From Muricea muricata (lineage: Eukaryota; Cnidaria; Anthozoa; Malacalcyonacea; Plexauridae), in assembly GCA_963855995.1 (NCBI GenBank), contig OY979724.1, positions 11,454,032-11,518,031 on the forward strand: a stretch of 64,000 bases of DNA. Direction: 5' to 3'. The position numbers and the translations under genes are program-made. Under the pieces are notes generated by a model that was not told the origin of the DNA, did not search any database, and was given only the letters and a program-made list of their open reading frames with translations. Numbering within the stretch: the stretch's first letter is position 1; each line of letters starts with the position of its first letter. This document shows, piece after piece, positions 51,794 to 63,101 of this stretch.

Positions 51794-52676
51794 ACTCTGT
51801 AAGGGCCAGTCATTATTCATGGTGGAAGTTTGCACCAAACAGAAATGTCTTCTCTTGCTAAAAACTTGCTGATTAAACCATTAAAATATTGAAGTAGTTT
51901 CTGTAATAAACTGCCACCTATAGCCAAAAGCTTTACAAAAGGATACCATTAAGTTGTCACACATGTATTTCACCACTTCTATGACATGAGTTTGATAACT
52001 GCTTGTTTAATTAATTAATAGGTGACAGTGAAACCCAGTAAACCCACACTATAAACAATGACCAGTCCCCCAATATCTAGTAATCTATTTCCAGTACATG
52101 TCTTGACTTCGCTTTTCTTCATTAGCATATGTTTGCAAACTAAACATTTTAATATCTTTACACAAATCTGCTTGGCACTCTCGATACAGTCAGTGAGTCA
52201 CACAAACAAATTACACAATTTAGCACATGTGACGTCCAGTGATCCAGACAAGTTTTGGCCAGTTTTAAGGTCGAAATTTACAAACCAACGAAATAGTACT
52301 TTCTTCAATAATGGTGAATGTTTGTATTTGTACGAAAAAATGTATAACGGTTGCTTTTATCACAGATGAGGCGCATTCTTCTGCAATTATTTGAATCGAA
52401 TTTGTTAGCCATTTTTAAACAAACAATACTTAATTTATTTTAATTTAATTTATGTCAACTGCCCCACGCGAGCCACACGCAAGTTAACTACGTGATTAGT
52501 TTAACTATCCGACTAACTGGGTTTTGTCACAGATTACTATTGTACAATAGTAATCTGTGGTTTTGTGCAACGCAGTTAAGTCGTGCAGTTAACTAACTAC
52601 GGTTAGGGATTTAACTAGGGTAGTTAACGCTAACTGCAATTAACTTTAACTACTTTTTTATACAACCGGCCCCAGG

Positions 52677-52765
52677 CCTGCGTATTTAAGTGTTATATCT
52701 TGAGTACGTTTTAAATTAATGAAGCTTTTTTGAAAAGTAATTATGCACAATGACGTCACTGGTTG
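52677..52765. repeat. Fragment of dispersed repeat also at 58263-58370
   Basis: GCCTGSGTATTTARGTGTTATATCTTGAGTA, TTTTTTGAAAAG and CACAATGACGTCACTGGTTG are shared. The 58-kb copy continues directly from repeat R4. Confidence 0.75.
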
Positions 52766-53493
52766 TGTTATTTTCATACCAATTTAAACTTACAAGTTAC
52801 CAAGTATTTTGTTTGGAATTTTACGTTAACCTCTCAGGGCTAGCTTATCAAACCGGCTTTTGAAACACCGCCCCAAGAACCGCTTTCAACAATAGCACGG
52901 AGTGACGTTGGACATATTGTCAATTTTTACGTCCAAAATTCTTTTGATGTTCAGAAACGATAGGTGAACTCTCAAAACCATTAATGGGGTTTCTTTCTTA
53001 TTGAGTTTGGAAAGGAGTTCAAATCGAAAAGAGCTATACAAATCACGAGAAATAAAATGATACCATCCTTATTCCCATCATGTCATTTGAACACGCCAAG
53101 GGATAAACTGATAAAGTGATTAAAATATTGCCACACAACTTAGCATATGTACCCTTCTTTAATTTAAATTTCAATCAAAAATATATTCCTGTATAAATCT
53201 CAAACATAATTTAGTATTTACTTTACGTATAAAGCGACCTAGCCGCCCTAGCTGGCTGGAATTGATATTAATTAAATGAATGTCCTAACGGTAACAGATT
53301 TTTAATGGTACCTAGTGGCAGGTAATGAATAAACGGACCAATTTAACCCTCTTCTGGTTCCAGTCAACGGGTAAGGCATAGTCATTTTGTTCATGATATT
53401 TTCCCGGTGTCTGCATGTTCCAGCATGGGTATGAGATTTGTTGGCAAAGACCATGGTCTTCGGCACAAGAACACATACAGTAATTGACCATTC

Positions 53494-53608
53494 TTATGAC
53501 GTCAAACGCGGAAACATTAATGTAACATGAAATTTGATTGGCTCAACATTTCTACTGAGCCAGTCAAATTTCGTGTAACATCTCGCAGCCACGTTTGACG
53601 TCATTATA
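53494..53608. mobile_element. MITE-like hairpin with TGACGTCA-type ends
   Basis: The inverted ends TTATGACGTCAAACG.GG and CC.CGTTTGACGTCATTATAA enclose an inner stem (GAAATTTGATTGGCTCA / TGAGCCAGTCAAATTTC). A related half-element follows at 53655-53735 (GACGTCAAATACGG ... CGCACTTGACGTCATTATGAG). Confidence 0.75.
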
Positions 53609-54444
53609 AACAAAATAACGTAGCAGCTACACCAGAACTAGAGTAACTTAATAATAACGTCAAATACGGACGAATTAACACGAGCCAACAAACGTCGTGT
53701 AACATCTGGCACCCGCACTTGACGTCATTATGAGAAAAGTCTACTCAAAGACGTTTCAAGCGCCTTTTAACCAGGTACACTCGTCGTGAGGGATAGGGGA
53801 TTTTTCTTCTCACGTACATGAATATGTGAACAAAGTAAAACAAATAGATTGCTTTCGCAATGGTATAGATCACATTAAAAAGAAGCCATCTCCGATTTTT
53901 AGGACAAGTGTGAACCAGGTCTAAAGCAATATTTCAAGAAACTTAACGAGTAAAAATAAATGTATGATTAACGAATATTTGCGTATTGCTGCCAGTAGTT
54001 CCAAAGTGATCATTGACCACAAAATCTGCCTCCGTTTTCGTACTCTATGGATTGCATTGTATATACATATTTGAAAATATAAGCTACGTTTTATATTATA
54101 GTTTGCCCAAATATACCTCAATGCTCGTCCAGTTGGACAAGTGGCAAATGAAATCATATCTCACGATCGATAAATAGCGTACAATTATATACATTTTACA
54201 ACTAATTAGGTTAACCATACTTCATACCCGCCCGACACCATCACTGCAACGTTGTACATATATAAGATTTCCTCCCGGACGTGCTTGTTCGTTCGTTGGG
54301 CTGTCTGTAATAGTTGATTTGCGAGTCCAGAGTGTCACAGAGCCCTATAAAATGAGACGAATATGGTTTCTGGTTTCTATAGTTCCTTGTGAAAGCATTC
54401 AACTCGAGTTTGTATATCCGACACAACACGGTCACTCATGAGGA

Positions 54445-54560
54445 GTTCTAGCCGGGTACAGTTGTGAAAAAACCATCACCAAGTATACTACCACCGGCTA
54501 GAATCGAACCTATACGCTTTTGCGATGCCGGTGGAATGCTCTGACGACAAGGAGAGGAAA
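54445..54560 (-). mobile_element. tRNA-derived SINE fragment
   Basis: The minus strand reads CTTGTCGTCAGAGCATTCCACCGG, CGCAAAAGCG and GGTTCGATTCTAG. These are an A-box-like and a good B-box sequence with tRNA-like spacing. It does not close a cloverleaf acceptor stem, so a SINE is preferred over a tRNA gene. Confidence 0.6.
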
Positions 54561-54642
54561 CGTAATTTATGTGTATTTGGGATGGCAATGAATGCCAAAG
54601 AGCTTTACGTAAAAACCAATACCAGCCGACAATTTCAAAAAA

Positions 54643-54798
54643 TATAATACAAAACATAATCCGAAGACTAGCATCTTGAAACCCAAAATATGAGTTAAAC
54701 AAGAAAATTGAGTAAGTAATATTTCGATATTACTTACTTGTTTAACTCATATTTTGGGTTTCAAGATGCTAATCTTCGGATTATGTTTTGTATTATAT
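54643..54798. repeat. Near-perfect 156-bp hairpin palindrome just downstream of the BAIAP2-like gene
   Basis: The arms ATATAATACAAAACATAATCCGAAGA...CCCAAAATATGAGTTAAACAAG pair almost without mismatch around TATTTCGATATTAC. One arm has a single copy at 62861-62915 in the BAIAP2/PKR1 intergenic region (CCCATATTTTGGGTTTCAAG ATGCTAATCTT). Confidence 0.88.
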
Positions 54799-54862
54799 GC
54801 TTTACGTAAACATAATCATACATCAGCTAAACTGTACAACGAAGAAACTGGTACAAAAGAAC

Positions 54863-57546
54863 TTACTGATCAAAACTTCCTGCCACATCAGGTAGGGGAG
54901 GAGGGGGTGGGGGTGGAAATGCGGCTGGTACTTCTTCTTCCAGTGTTGGAAGCGGTGGCGGAGGAGGGGGTGGGGGATAAAACGGTTCATCTTTCTCCTG
55001 CAGTGACGTATCGAGGGACGAGGCGGAGTTGTTCATGGACTGAACACCAGACGAGCCGGAGTCCTCGCGATTTAATACAGCGTGGTTGTTGTTTGCTGGA
55101 AAAGTTTGTGAAAATTAGGTAAATTTGTATCAAACACACACGTTCTGAACACACACAAGTGGAAACACGCAAGTTGCAACAAATACTTTTGCCAACCGAT
55201 CCGAACGTTGTATTCCAATAAAATTACTGGTTACAACGTTTGATAACTCAAATAGTTACTGGAATTGTCATTTCATGCATATAAAATGAACCCTGACCCA
55301 AACACCAACCCTAACCCTAACCGTGATAATCCCAATAATTTATTGGATACAATAATTCTTAGAAGTCATTCTTAGAAGCGTGGCTCAATTCCATCCCTCA
55401 TGTAATATTGGCGTCGCCAGCAACCTACACTAACAAGTTTTGTGAGTAGTTAGTAACAATAATGAACGACAACAGACTACAGAAATTGGTTTTCTAAATA
55501 GCGAATGACGAACAACGATGAGTTCCCATCACAAAGACTGATCATTATAGGTTGGTATTCGCTGACAAACTACCATAACTACGATATATTACTGCTACAG
55601 GTGCTATTATCAACGACTCCATTGTTTGAAATTTCATCTAGGAGGGGGGGTATAAAATGATATTTGATCAGCCTGTGCACCTGTATTTCCAACATCGTTT
55701 AGTGGAATCCCATAATCTCTCGCGGGTATGATCAGTTCATTGTGGCTTGGAGATTTCGGGATATTTCCGTTCGCCTGAGGAAGTACAGATGGCCGGGTGT
55801 GGACTGGACCCGATGTTGGCAGTGTACGAGTGGGATTTGCATTGCTAAAGAAACATCAAATGAACCATTAAGATCGCCGCTTTCGAAATCGGTCTGAAGT
55901 TCACAGTAAACAATGAACAACTTTTTGCAATACCGATAAAAACAGGATTGAAACATGTTTTGCTGTCCGTAGAGTTATTCGTGATTCAGGCTCAACAACA
56001 TGAATTTGATGGAGCATTATTGCTAAACTTTTACAAACCTTGGTACAACGCCTGAGAATTTTTCTGTAAACGCAACGGGGAACCATCCTGACCTGATGGA
56101 AAAAGACATCATAGTAAAAAACCCAAGTAACTTGACAATTTCATAACGTAGATATGCAAGTACAATAATTGAAAAAATTGAAATGAATTGAAAAAATACA
56201 CCACAAAAATTCTTGTTTTCCACTCGCTATCTATACAGCATTTGCATTAGTATGCTGGCATGATTCTACTAACCACCATTAGTAGAATCATACTAGTATA
56301 CTATTGCAAATCCTGTAATTTGATTTCTTGCTCTACTCGCTATCTATTCCTCGATACATAGCGAGTAGCGAAACAATCATCTTCCTATAGAGATTTCTTT
56401 TAAAAAAATTGCTTAAAAATCAAATTTTTTGTTGAATATTCCATGTGTCAAACATGTCTCTTCGAGCTTCGCCCTCATCAACTATCACCGCATAGAAATC
56501 TCGAGCTCGTAATCTAATTGTTAATTAGTAATTTAATTGTTAAATCGGTATCGTAATCTAATCTAATTGTTAATCGTAATCTAGTTGCTAATAGGTATTA
56601 AAGGTGAAAATAACCATCGCAATACTCACTTTGACGTTCTCGCATTTTCTCCATATTGCCAGCCCGATGTGACGTTAGTCAAGGTTTTTATAACATCACC
56701 CTACGCAAAAATAGGCAGGAATACTAATATATCTGCAACTCAGCACTTTTTTTCATACGCATGTCGTATTAAAACACACCTCTTGGAAAGAAAGTTGTGT
56801 TGAATCGGCCGCCTCATGCGCATAAATTGCTTGTACCTTCACCCTGTGGTAAAACATAAAGATGAAGACGTCAAAAACGAGGACCACCTATTGAGGTCTG
56901 TTGTTCAAGCTGGTTGTTCAAAGCCGGTGTTCAAAGCTGGTTATTCAAAGCTGGTTGTTCAAGCTGGTCGTTCAAAGCTAATTGTTCAAGCTGGTTGTTC
57001 AAGGCTGGTTGTTCAAAGATGAACCCATTGTTTTAGTTTCTGTATTTCTACACCTCCGCTTCTTTCAAAACTTTTGAAACCAAAACCACTGCCAATTTAG
57101 TTACGATTTCTAAAGAAACATTTCTAAACTTGTAAATAAACTGTTAGAAATTTGTTTGGACGCCTACGTTAAGCTGGGGTTGAATTAACCGGCTTTTGAG
57201 CAACCAGTCCCAGGAATATTTAGGACAGCCTTCTCTTGTAGTTGCAGCATATCACAGCGTTTGCTTCGGCCACAAGTCGTGTTTTTATTTCGACAACTTT
57301 ATTGTGCTCATCCAAATTAGATTTTACACAAAAACGCACAAAGACATACGTTTCCTTATCTTTGTCTTTGTCCTTAGCGATGCCATTGTGATTCATCAAA
57401 GATCCTCCGACAGTAAACTGATGTGACAATCTTTTATCCAGAAGTTTGCTTGGATCAATGGGTGGTGGACTGGGCGGGCTTTTATCAGCACTCACTGAGA
57501 GATGTTCATCTAGACTTTTATCATAAACAGCGTTCTCTGTCAGTTG
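54863..57546 (-). CDS. BAIAP2: BAIAP2-like exons 11-16: linker, SH3 domain and polyproline tail
   Basis: The exons are 57546-57350, 56843-56780, 56700-56630, 56092-56039, 55844-55681 and 55095-54863. Exons 12-14 encode the SH3 domain, with VKVQAIYAHEAADSTQLSF, GDVIKTL, SGWQYGE and SGWFPVAFTE; these match the BAIAP2 pattern KAIFSH..LLSF..GD..GW.YGE..GWFP. Exon 11 has a short SPPSPPP run. The last exon has two polyproline runs (residues 465-474 and 485-493) that look like profilin or EVH1 ligands. The stop TAA overlaps a perfect donor (CA|GTAAGT at 54867/54866), so a further alternative 3' exon is possible. Confidence 0.9.
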
Positions 57547-60500
57547 CTGCAAATCAATAAAATCATAACACTGTTGCGTCGTACCTGAATTCTCCATCAA
57601 GACCTTTCTATATTGGGTGTGGTGGGTGCACGCAGCGGAGCGTAAGTAGCATATCAAGATTTTGAGTGGGAGTGATGGGATAAGCACCTCCGATGACAAG
57701 GTTCAGCAGTCAAGAGTGTTTCAGGGAATTTTTAGGGCCGTAAGTTGAACCCCTAAAACTGAGTACTTGGTAGTAATTTCAAAACTCAATCTTGTCACTA
57801 TTTTAACATGCAGTACAGTTAACATGAAGTTGCTAGAGTTAGATTCGCCCACGAAAACGCAAAAACTAGAAAAAAATGGCTGGAAATCATTTTACAACAC
57901 AAAAAAAAACTACGCATTAAAGTGAGCGTCGTGTACAATGACCAAGGCTCGCTCCTTTTTTTCAAATAATACCCCCCCCCTGTCTCAATACTTTAAAGTG
58001 CTTATGAAAAGAAACTTTGTCCAACATTTTGTTGATTGTATTTGGAAGATCGGATAAAACAACAATAGTCAATATAACTTCTTTACTAAATTTTTTGGAC
58101 TCCGTTCCTTGTCAAGATATTCAACTTCATAGAATATGCAAATAACACAACCATCGACGTCATAGTGTATAATGAGTGACTGTTATCAGATTGCTTATTT
58201 TGTAGCATCTAATAGTGAAAAAAAGCTAAAACTACACTTGCATGTGCGTAGGCTATGTCTAACATCCAGGCCTGGGTATTTAGGTGTTATATCTTGAGTA
58301 ATTTTTAAATTAATTCAGCTTTTTTGAAAAGCGATTATACACAATGACGTCACTGGTTGCGTTATTTTCTAATCAAATAAAATTGAATATCTCGAGAAGT
58401 AACGCAGTTACAGGAATTCAATCAAAGAAGTTATAACGTGATTCTAAACTGATCTTTGTAACCCTTGATCCTTGATCCTGCACCTCTGTGCTTTACAGAT
58501 TTATTTTGGGTGGCAGTTTTTCAGCTTCCTATTTAACATACCTTCACTAATGGTGTGACATTTACATCCAAAGATAAGGGCTGCTTTACCAAGTTTTCCC
58601 ATATTGGTAAACGACTGGTAAGAAGATGAAATGCCTGAAACAGACAAAGGAAATAGTCATGGCATTAGAGAGAAGGAAAAATACCTCATTGTTGCTGACA
58701 TCGACAGACACACAACAGACTCAAAGAGCTAGGCAAGCTTCACACAAATTTCTTGTCAAGTTGGGCAAAGCCTAGCAATGTGCATCAAGTTCTTTGAAAA
58801 TCAGACTTGATGAAACTTAATAATATGACAACGCCTACCTTTTCATGATGAAGAAGATCCATTTTAGACACGGAAGACATTTTATCAATTATGAAAGAAA
58901 ATGCATTTCTTTGAGCTCTTATTGCCTTCAACGAGACAAAGGTTCTTATCAGTAAATATAATTATAATAACCTTTATTTGATAAGAGCACAAGAGAAAAT
59001 TTTCATGCTATTGCTTTGCAACTCTTATTCTCATTTGACCAAGACATTAAGTTGATCATACCTCATGACAGCCAGACACTCTCAATTCATCCATTTTTGT
59101 CTGGTACTGCTCATATGCTGTCACAATCTAGAAAGAAACACGATATGTAACCTTGTTTATTTCAGAGTCTTCTATTGCAGAGACTGGCTGCTTAGGACAG
59201 GGTATACTGATTTAGTCAAAATGTGGTAACAGCAGGGACATTGACAATAGCAGGGAAAAGGGTTCTTCCTTGGAAGGCTTCTTCCTCAAAAAAGTGGCTT
59301 CATTACCCATCAAGCTGCAGACCTACTACATTCAAGGTGTAATTACCTGGCATTAAACAAGTAAAAAATAATAATGGATGGGTTAAGTACAGTACCTGCT
59401 TTTCTTTCAAGTCATATTTGTCAGATGTTTTGCTTCTCAGACTTTTCTTCCGTACTTTAGTAAGGTCTGACTTGGACTTCTCGACAAGCTAGAATTTTCC
59501 AGATAAAATTGCTTCATAATATGTTGTTGAATACATTATTAATCAATAAGAAATAGCTCACTAGTGTCAACAAGGCAGCTCTGTTTTCATAAAGTAGTTC
59601 TAGCACCAGTTCAATCGATGAGACTGCAAATGCTCTTCTAAATTATTACCTCCGAAGCATTCTTGCTGTCTTGCACATAGCTTTTATGTTTTGTCTAGAA
59701 CAACAAAATATATATAATCACGTTGGTTCACCAAAAAAGTCTATGCTATAAATTAAGTTAAAAAGCTCTAGGTGGAAAGATGAAACACAGTAATGATAGT
59801 TTACTTTTGTTTGGCTGATGTTATTTTCAATCCAGTCTTCAAGGGGAACAATAAAATCTTGACTGACAGCTTTCAGCTTAAAAGAAAGGTTTAGAATGGT
59901 GTGAAAATGAGAGATGAGAAAGAAACAGTTTTTTTATATTTTTTATACTAACCCAGTCTACTTACCACATTGTTAGTCTGATTTTCAATCTGTTTATGGA
60001 CTGCTATGATATCACAAATGCCTTTGCCTAAAAATACAAGAGATGGACACACTGAATATACATGTCTTGCCCATCATTTCACCAGGTTTAACTAAAGCTG
60101 CTAGTGGCCTGATCTACAACTCAGTTATCATGTATTGTTTGCTTCGTTCTTTCAAAGAACCTCTATCAAAGTATATACTTTGACCATGAAGTTATCAACA
60201 AACTTTATACTTTGAAAGGTTAAAGCAAACAATACATGATAACTGAGCGATAACCACACCTTACCTTGCCACAAGGCTCAGCCTACCAAACATTTCCAGT
60301 ATGGCTGTCATTGGAACAGAACCTCCCTCTTAGGGGAAATTATCTATTAAGAAAACTTTTCGGGTCTACATGTAACTTTTTACTACAAGTCACTAACTAC
60401 ATCTCCCAGCTATGCATCGCACCAATTAGATGTTTATGTATAAAAACACAATCATCAACAAGATGTGCAAGATATAGGAAGTGTTCACTCCGTAAAGTCA

Positions 60501-62576
60501 TAGATAAAGTGAAAATATTGTTGCTGAAAGGTTATGTTTGCAGTTGATGCGTCAATTTTTGCCCCACTTTGGGAAACATATTGTTGCTGAAACAAAACTT
60601 CCTTTCCTTAAGAAAGAATGTTTCTCCATATTGCCAGAAAAATGTTTCTTTGTTTTGCCAGAGCATAAAATGGGCTTTTGGGTCAAAGGAAAAGTACACC
60701 TTGAATGAAATTTTTTATTTAAATTAATTAATAATTAACTTATTAACTTTGACAAACGAAAAATTTTATAAATATTACATTCTCACTGAAACAACAGAAA
60801 AAGCAAATATAGATGCAATGCACCCTTGCTTTGCCATGTCTAAAGCTGGACAAACAATATTTATTATCAAGGAAATAATATTTGTGTGGCAACAGCAGAA
60901 ACTTTGCCTGTGTCAATTCTAAATTTAAAAAAATAACATTCACAACATATCTACCATGTTAAATTCTTGCTGGCATGACAAACGTTTTCAGTGAATAACC
61001 AGCCTTTAAGAAAATGAAAAGCTCGACCTCCAGTGCTAATTTTAGTTTCTATTTCTTAAAATAGCTTTCACAAGATAAGGAAGCACCTGCCGCCCTATTA
61101 CTCATCAGACTCCTTACAGAGCACGATAAAATACAGATATAACAGCTCAGGACAAAAACAGACAAAGCCCTCATAGACTTTTTGCTATATTATAATTTAT
61201 TTGCAGTTACTACTTATTTAAACATTGAAACTGTAAATCCCTTCTGTGTATATGTCACTGTATCCTTAAAATGCTAATTCTAAGCAAAATTTGATACTCT
61301 CAAATTTGTTAATTTGATACTTTCAAATTTGTCGACAATTCTTGCACATGCAATAGACTTGCATGTCAGCTAATCTCACCAGTGTAGACTTGTGTTTATT
61401 AGACTCGTGTTTCATACAAATTCCAGGGGATTACAAATAAAGAAAACACTACTACTCAAGTCATACGGTATTAGCTGCAAAGTGTATGATAAGAGAAATC
61501 GCCTTTCCTATATAAACATTTATTAACAAGGTCTTTCGGATTGCAATTAAAAACCCCCCATCAAATTCGGGGCGTTTGCTTCACAAAAAAAGGCCGCAAA
61601 TTAATCCGCTCAACCGGTGTAAAATTAATAGCGTGTACTATTTCTTTACACGTCAGAACAAAGCTAGAAGTGGCGAAATATAAAAAATCGCAAGGCAGGC
61701 ATGTTTTAATTGAGTACAAAGTTGCCAGCTATTGTATGAAATAAAATATTGAAGGTCAATATTGACACATCTTCGTGCAAAATTTGTATTAAAATATGCA
61801 AGGTGTTGGAATAACAAATTGTTGCCAATTTTTTTTCGGAATGAAAATATATTTAAGGACGCGGCCACGCATACGTACTTCTAGAGCCTTTGATGAAAGA
61901 TCTTCTTTCGAGAGATCGGTACGGAGGGAGGTGATTTTAATTTCTAATGATGAATGCCACACAAGTCGAGCATTTTCTGCCTAGCAACCGACATGCTCTG
62001 GTGATCTAACATGATTTTTTGTTCGATCGACACTTTGTCTAAAACGCCAACGGGCACTTCAGTATTACCATTGTTGCAAAATAATTTGTCTACAAACTAC
62101 ATTCTCTATTTAAGCAATAATACATTAGGCAAATTCTCACGATTCTCACGATTTTAACGGCGCAAATGTCAGTTTATAGACTTAAACAAAATAAATGGCA
62201 CCAACCCAATAGCTTATTTGAACCCTTGGTTTCCGAGGCGAGGTGAGCAATTTTAGTGAATCCTTGATAGAATGTATTTGCGGCGACTGAAGCACCTTAA
62301 AACGAAGAGAAAACAAATAAGTCTGAAACAAACATGGAGAAAACAAGTTTTTAATATTATCTTACTTACTGAGTAAGGCTTTGTGATATTGTTTTGCGGA
62401 CGCTAGAAATTCGCGTAGCTGTGGCCCCAAGTCAATAACACGCTAAAAGTAATTCAAACAAAACTTAAACAATGTTCTGAACAGTTTAATACAAGGGGAT
62501 TTGGTTCTGTACTAACCTGAAAGACATCTAAGGCTATCCCGTGGACAATATCGCTGTGTTCTATGCGGTCGTCCAT
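54863..62576 (-). CDS. BAIAP2: BAIAP2/IRSp53-family I-BAR and SH3 adaptor, complete 16-exon gene
   Basis: IRSp53-type proteins bend membranes outward with an I-BAR (IMD) domain. They link Rac/Cdc42 signalling to actin regulators such as Ena/VASP, WAVE and Eps8 through an SH3 domain in filopodia and lamellipodia. Sixteen exons on the minus strand join in frame to 1506 bases (501 residues; human IRSp53 is about 520). The order is IMD (about 1-241), linker, SH3 (about 308-363), a DYG-containing linker similar to the PPPDYG region of IRSp53, and a polyproline tail. The SH3 argues for BAIAP2/BAIAP2L and against MTSS, which lacks one. Vertebrates have three paralogues; this gene is probably the single pre-duplication copy, so the symbol is used in the family sense. 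The ATG at 62576 opens MDDRIEHSD. The 5' end faces a PKR1-like gene. Confidence 0.93.
56234..56316. repeat. Imperfect hairpin in a BAIAP2-like intron
   Basis: ACAGCATTTGCATTAGTATGCTGGCATGATTCTACTAA pairs with TTAGTAGAATCATACTAGTATACTATTGCAAATCCTGT. It is probably a small MITE. Confidence 0.65.
56900..57022. repeat. Tandem 14-15 bp repeat GTTGTTCAAAGCTG, abutting repeat R2
   Basis: Eight or so units of (G)TTGTTCAA(A)GCTGG lead directly into the R2 copy at about 56995-57205. The unit equals the R2 terminal sequence (GCTGTTCA), so the array probably arose by amplification of its end. It lies in the intron before the first SH3 exon. Confidence 0.8.
57985..58390. repeat. Dispersed repeat R4, longer copy in a BAIAP2-like intron
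   Basis: It is collinear with 29212-29480 at its left part and with 52677-52765 at its right part. It shows that those two fragments derive from one longer element. Confidence 0.75.
58542..62576 (-). CDS. BAIAP2: BAIAP2-like exons 1-10: I-BAR / IMD domain
   Basis: The exons are 62576-62517, 62442-62370, 62295-62224, 60027-59966, 59876-59805, 59694-59650, 59488-59396, 59127-59062, 58925-58839 and 58634-58542 (241 codons). Family landmarks are LGPQLREFLASAKQYHKALL, AANTFYQGFTKIAHLASETKG, the basic SKSDLTKVRKKS stretch, a C-terminal AQRNAFSFIIDK (compare EERRRFCFLVEK) and LPIWENL (compare LPLWQQA). Exon 3 has the weak donor GTTCAA, but it alone restores both the alignment and the phase. Confidence 0.92.
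60120..60247. mobile_element. MITE, 128 bp, in a BAIAP2-like intron
   Basis: The 24-bp inverted ends CTCAGTTATCATGTATTGTTTGC... are perfect. The inner segments (AAAGTATATACTTTGA / CTTTATACTTTGAAAG) also show symmetry. Confidence 0.85.
60248..62223. other. Largest BAIAP2-like intron (between exons 3 and 4), no gene seen
   Basis: 2 kb without a recognised exon. It contains a copy of the GAAACAT repeat (60560-60660) and two tandem TTTGATACTYTCAAATTTGT units (61290-61333). An apparently open exon-like frame at 60261-60356 does not fit the phase and is not used. Confidence 0.5.
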
Positions 62577-63101
62577 GTTGGAAGGTTTATATTATAACAG
62601 AAAAAGAAAAGGTGACCCACGAACCAAGAGAAAATGGTATAATACTCGAACTATCCGGAAGTAAATTGTGACATTTCGCGTCTATATTTCTTGTTCTGAC
62701 AGATCTCCCGCGATTCAGCGCCGTTCCGTACGAACATACGGGATTGTATGCTAGGGGCAAAATTGCGACCGGGTGAAGATCCCTTAGGTTTCTAGACTAG
62801 CTGGCAGCATGACAAGATTTTAAAAAAACCGAAATATTGCATACCCAATACTTCTGTTTTTTAACCCATATTTTGGGTTTCAAGATGCTAATCTTTAGAT
62901 TATATACTGTGCTATATTTTATTAACTGGCGAATGGTAGTGGTTTACTTTTTATCATACTATTTAAAACCTAAAACTCCGGTATTTCCCTTCCACGGTAA
63001 AGTACCCAACATGCAATACTTTATTAGCAAGATTCATTAAATGGGATCATTGCCATGTATTTATTTAATGCATTAATGTAATCAAATACGTATTTTGCGC
63101 A
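62577..63101. promoter_or_regulatory. Divergent intergenic region, BAIAP2-like / PKR1-like
   Basis: There are 525 bp between the two start codons. The proximal BAIAP2 side (62577-62800) is unique and GC-richer. The centre contains a copy of a dispersed repeat (62861-62915) that also forms a hairpin at 54643-54798. A shared promoter is inferred from geometry only. Confidence 0.5.

Larger units (their letters stand above)
50095..52676 (+). mobile_element. PIF/Harbinger-like DNA transposon remnant, 2.6 kb
   Basis: The terminal inverted repeats CTGGGGCCGGTTGTATAAA and the inverted copy are perfect for 19 bp. They are followed by imperfect repeats rich in AGTTAACT words. Near the left end (50260-50500) a disrupted plus-strand frame reads LLKRYRFGGKSLLFIA, stop, LIDREVRPPTKQNQA. 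This resembles the N-terminal part of HARBI1-type nucleases (RYRF.....L...I...L.P.TKRN.ALSP). Stops and shifts break it soon after. The rest is non-coding and hosts a nested MITE. No clear target duplication is seen. Confidence 0.7.

Noticed and set aside
54445-54560. True tRNA gene
   Set aside because: The B box is good, but an acceptor stem and anticodon arm cannot be closed convincingly. A SINE head is the simpler reading. The 41.7 and 42.5 kb tRNA-like heads were rejected as tRNA genes for the same reason.
60261-60356. Exon-like open frame before a good donor in the BAIAP2-like gene (TAILEMFGRLSLVAR)
   Set aside because: It superficially aligns with the IMD, but its phase (ends with two bases) is incompatible with exon 4. 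The exon at 62295-62224 fits both phase and alignment much better.
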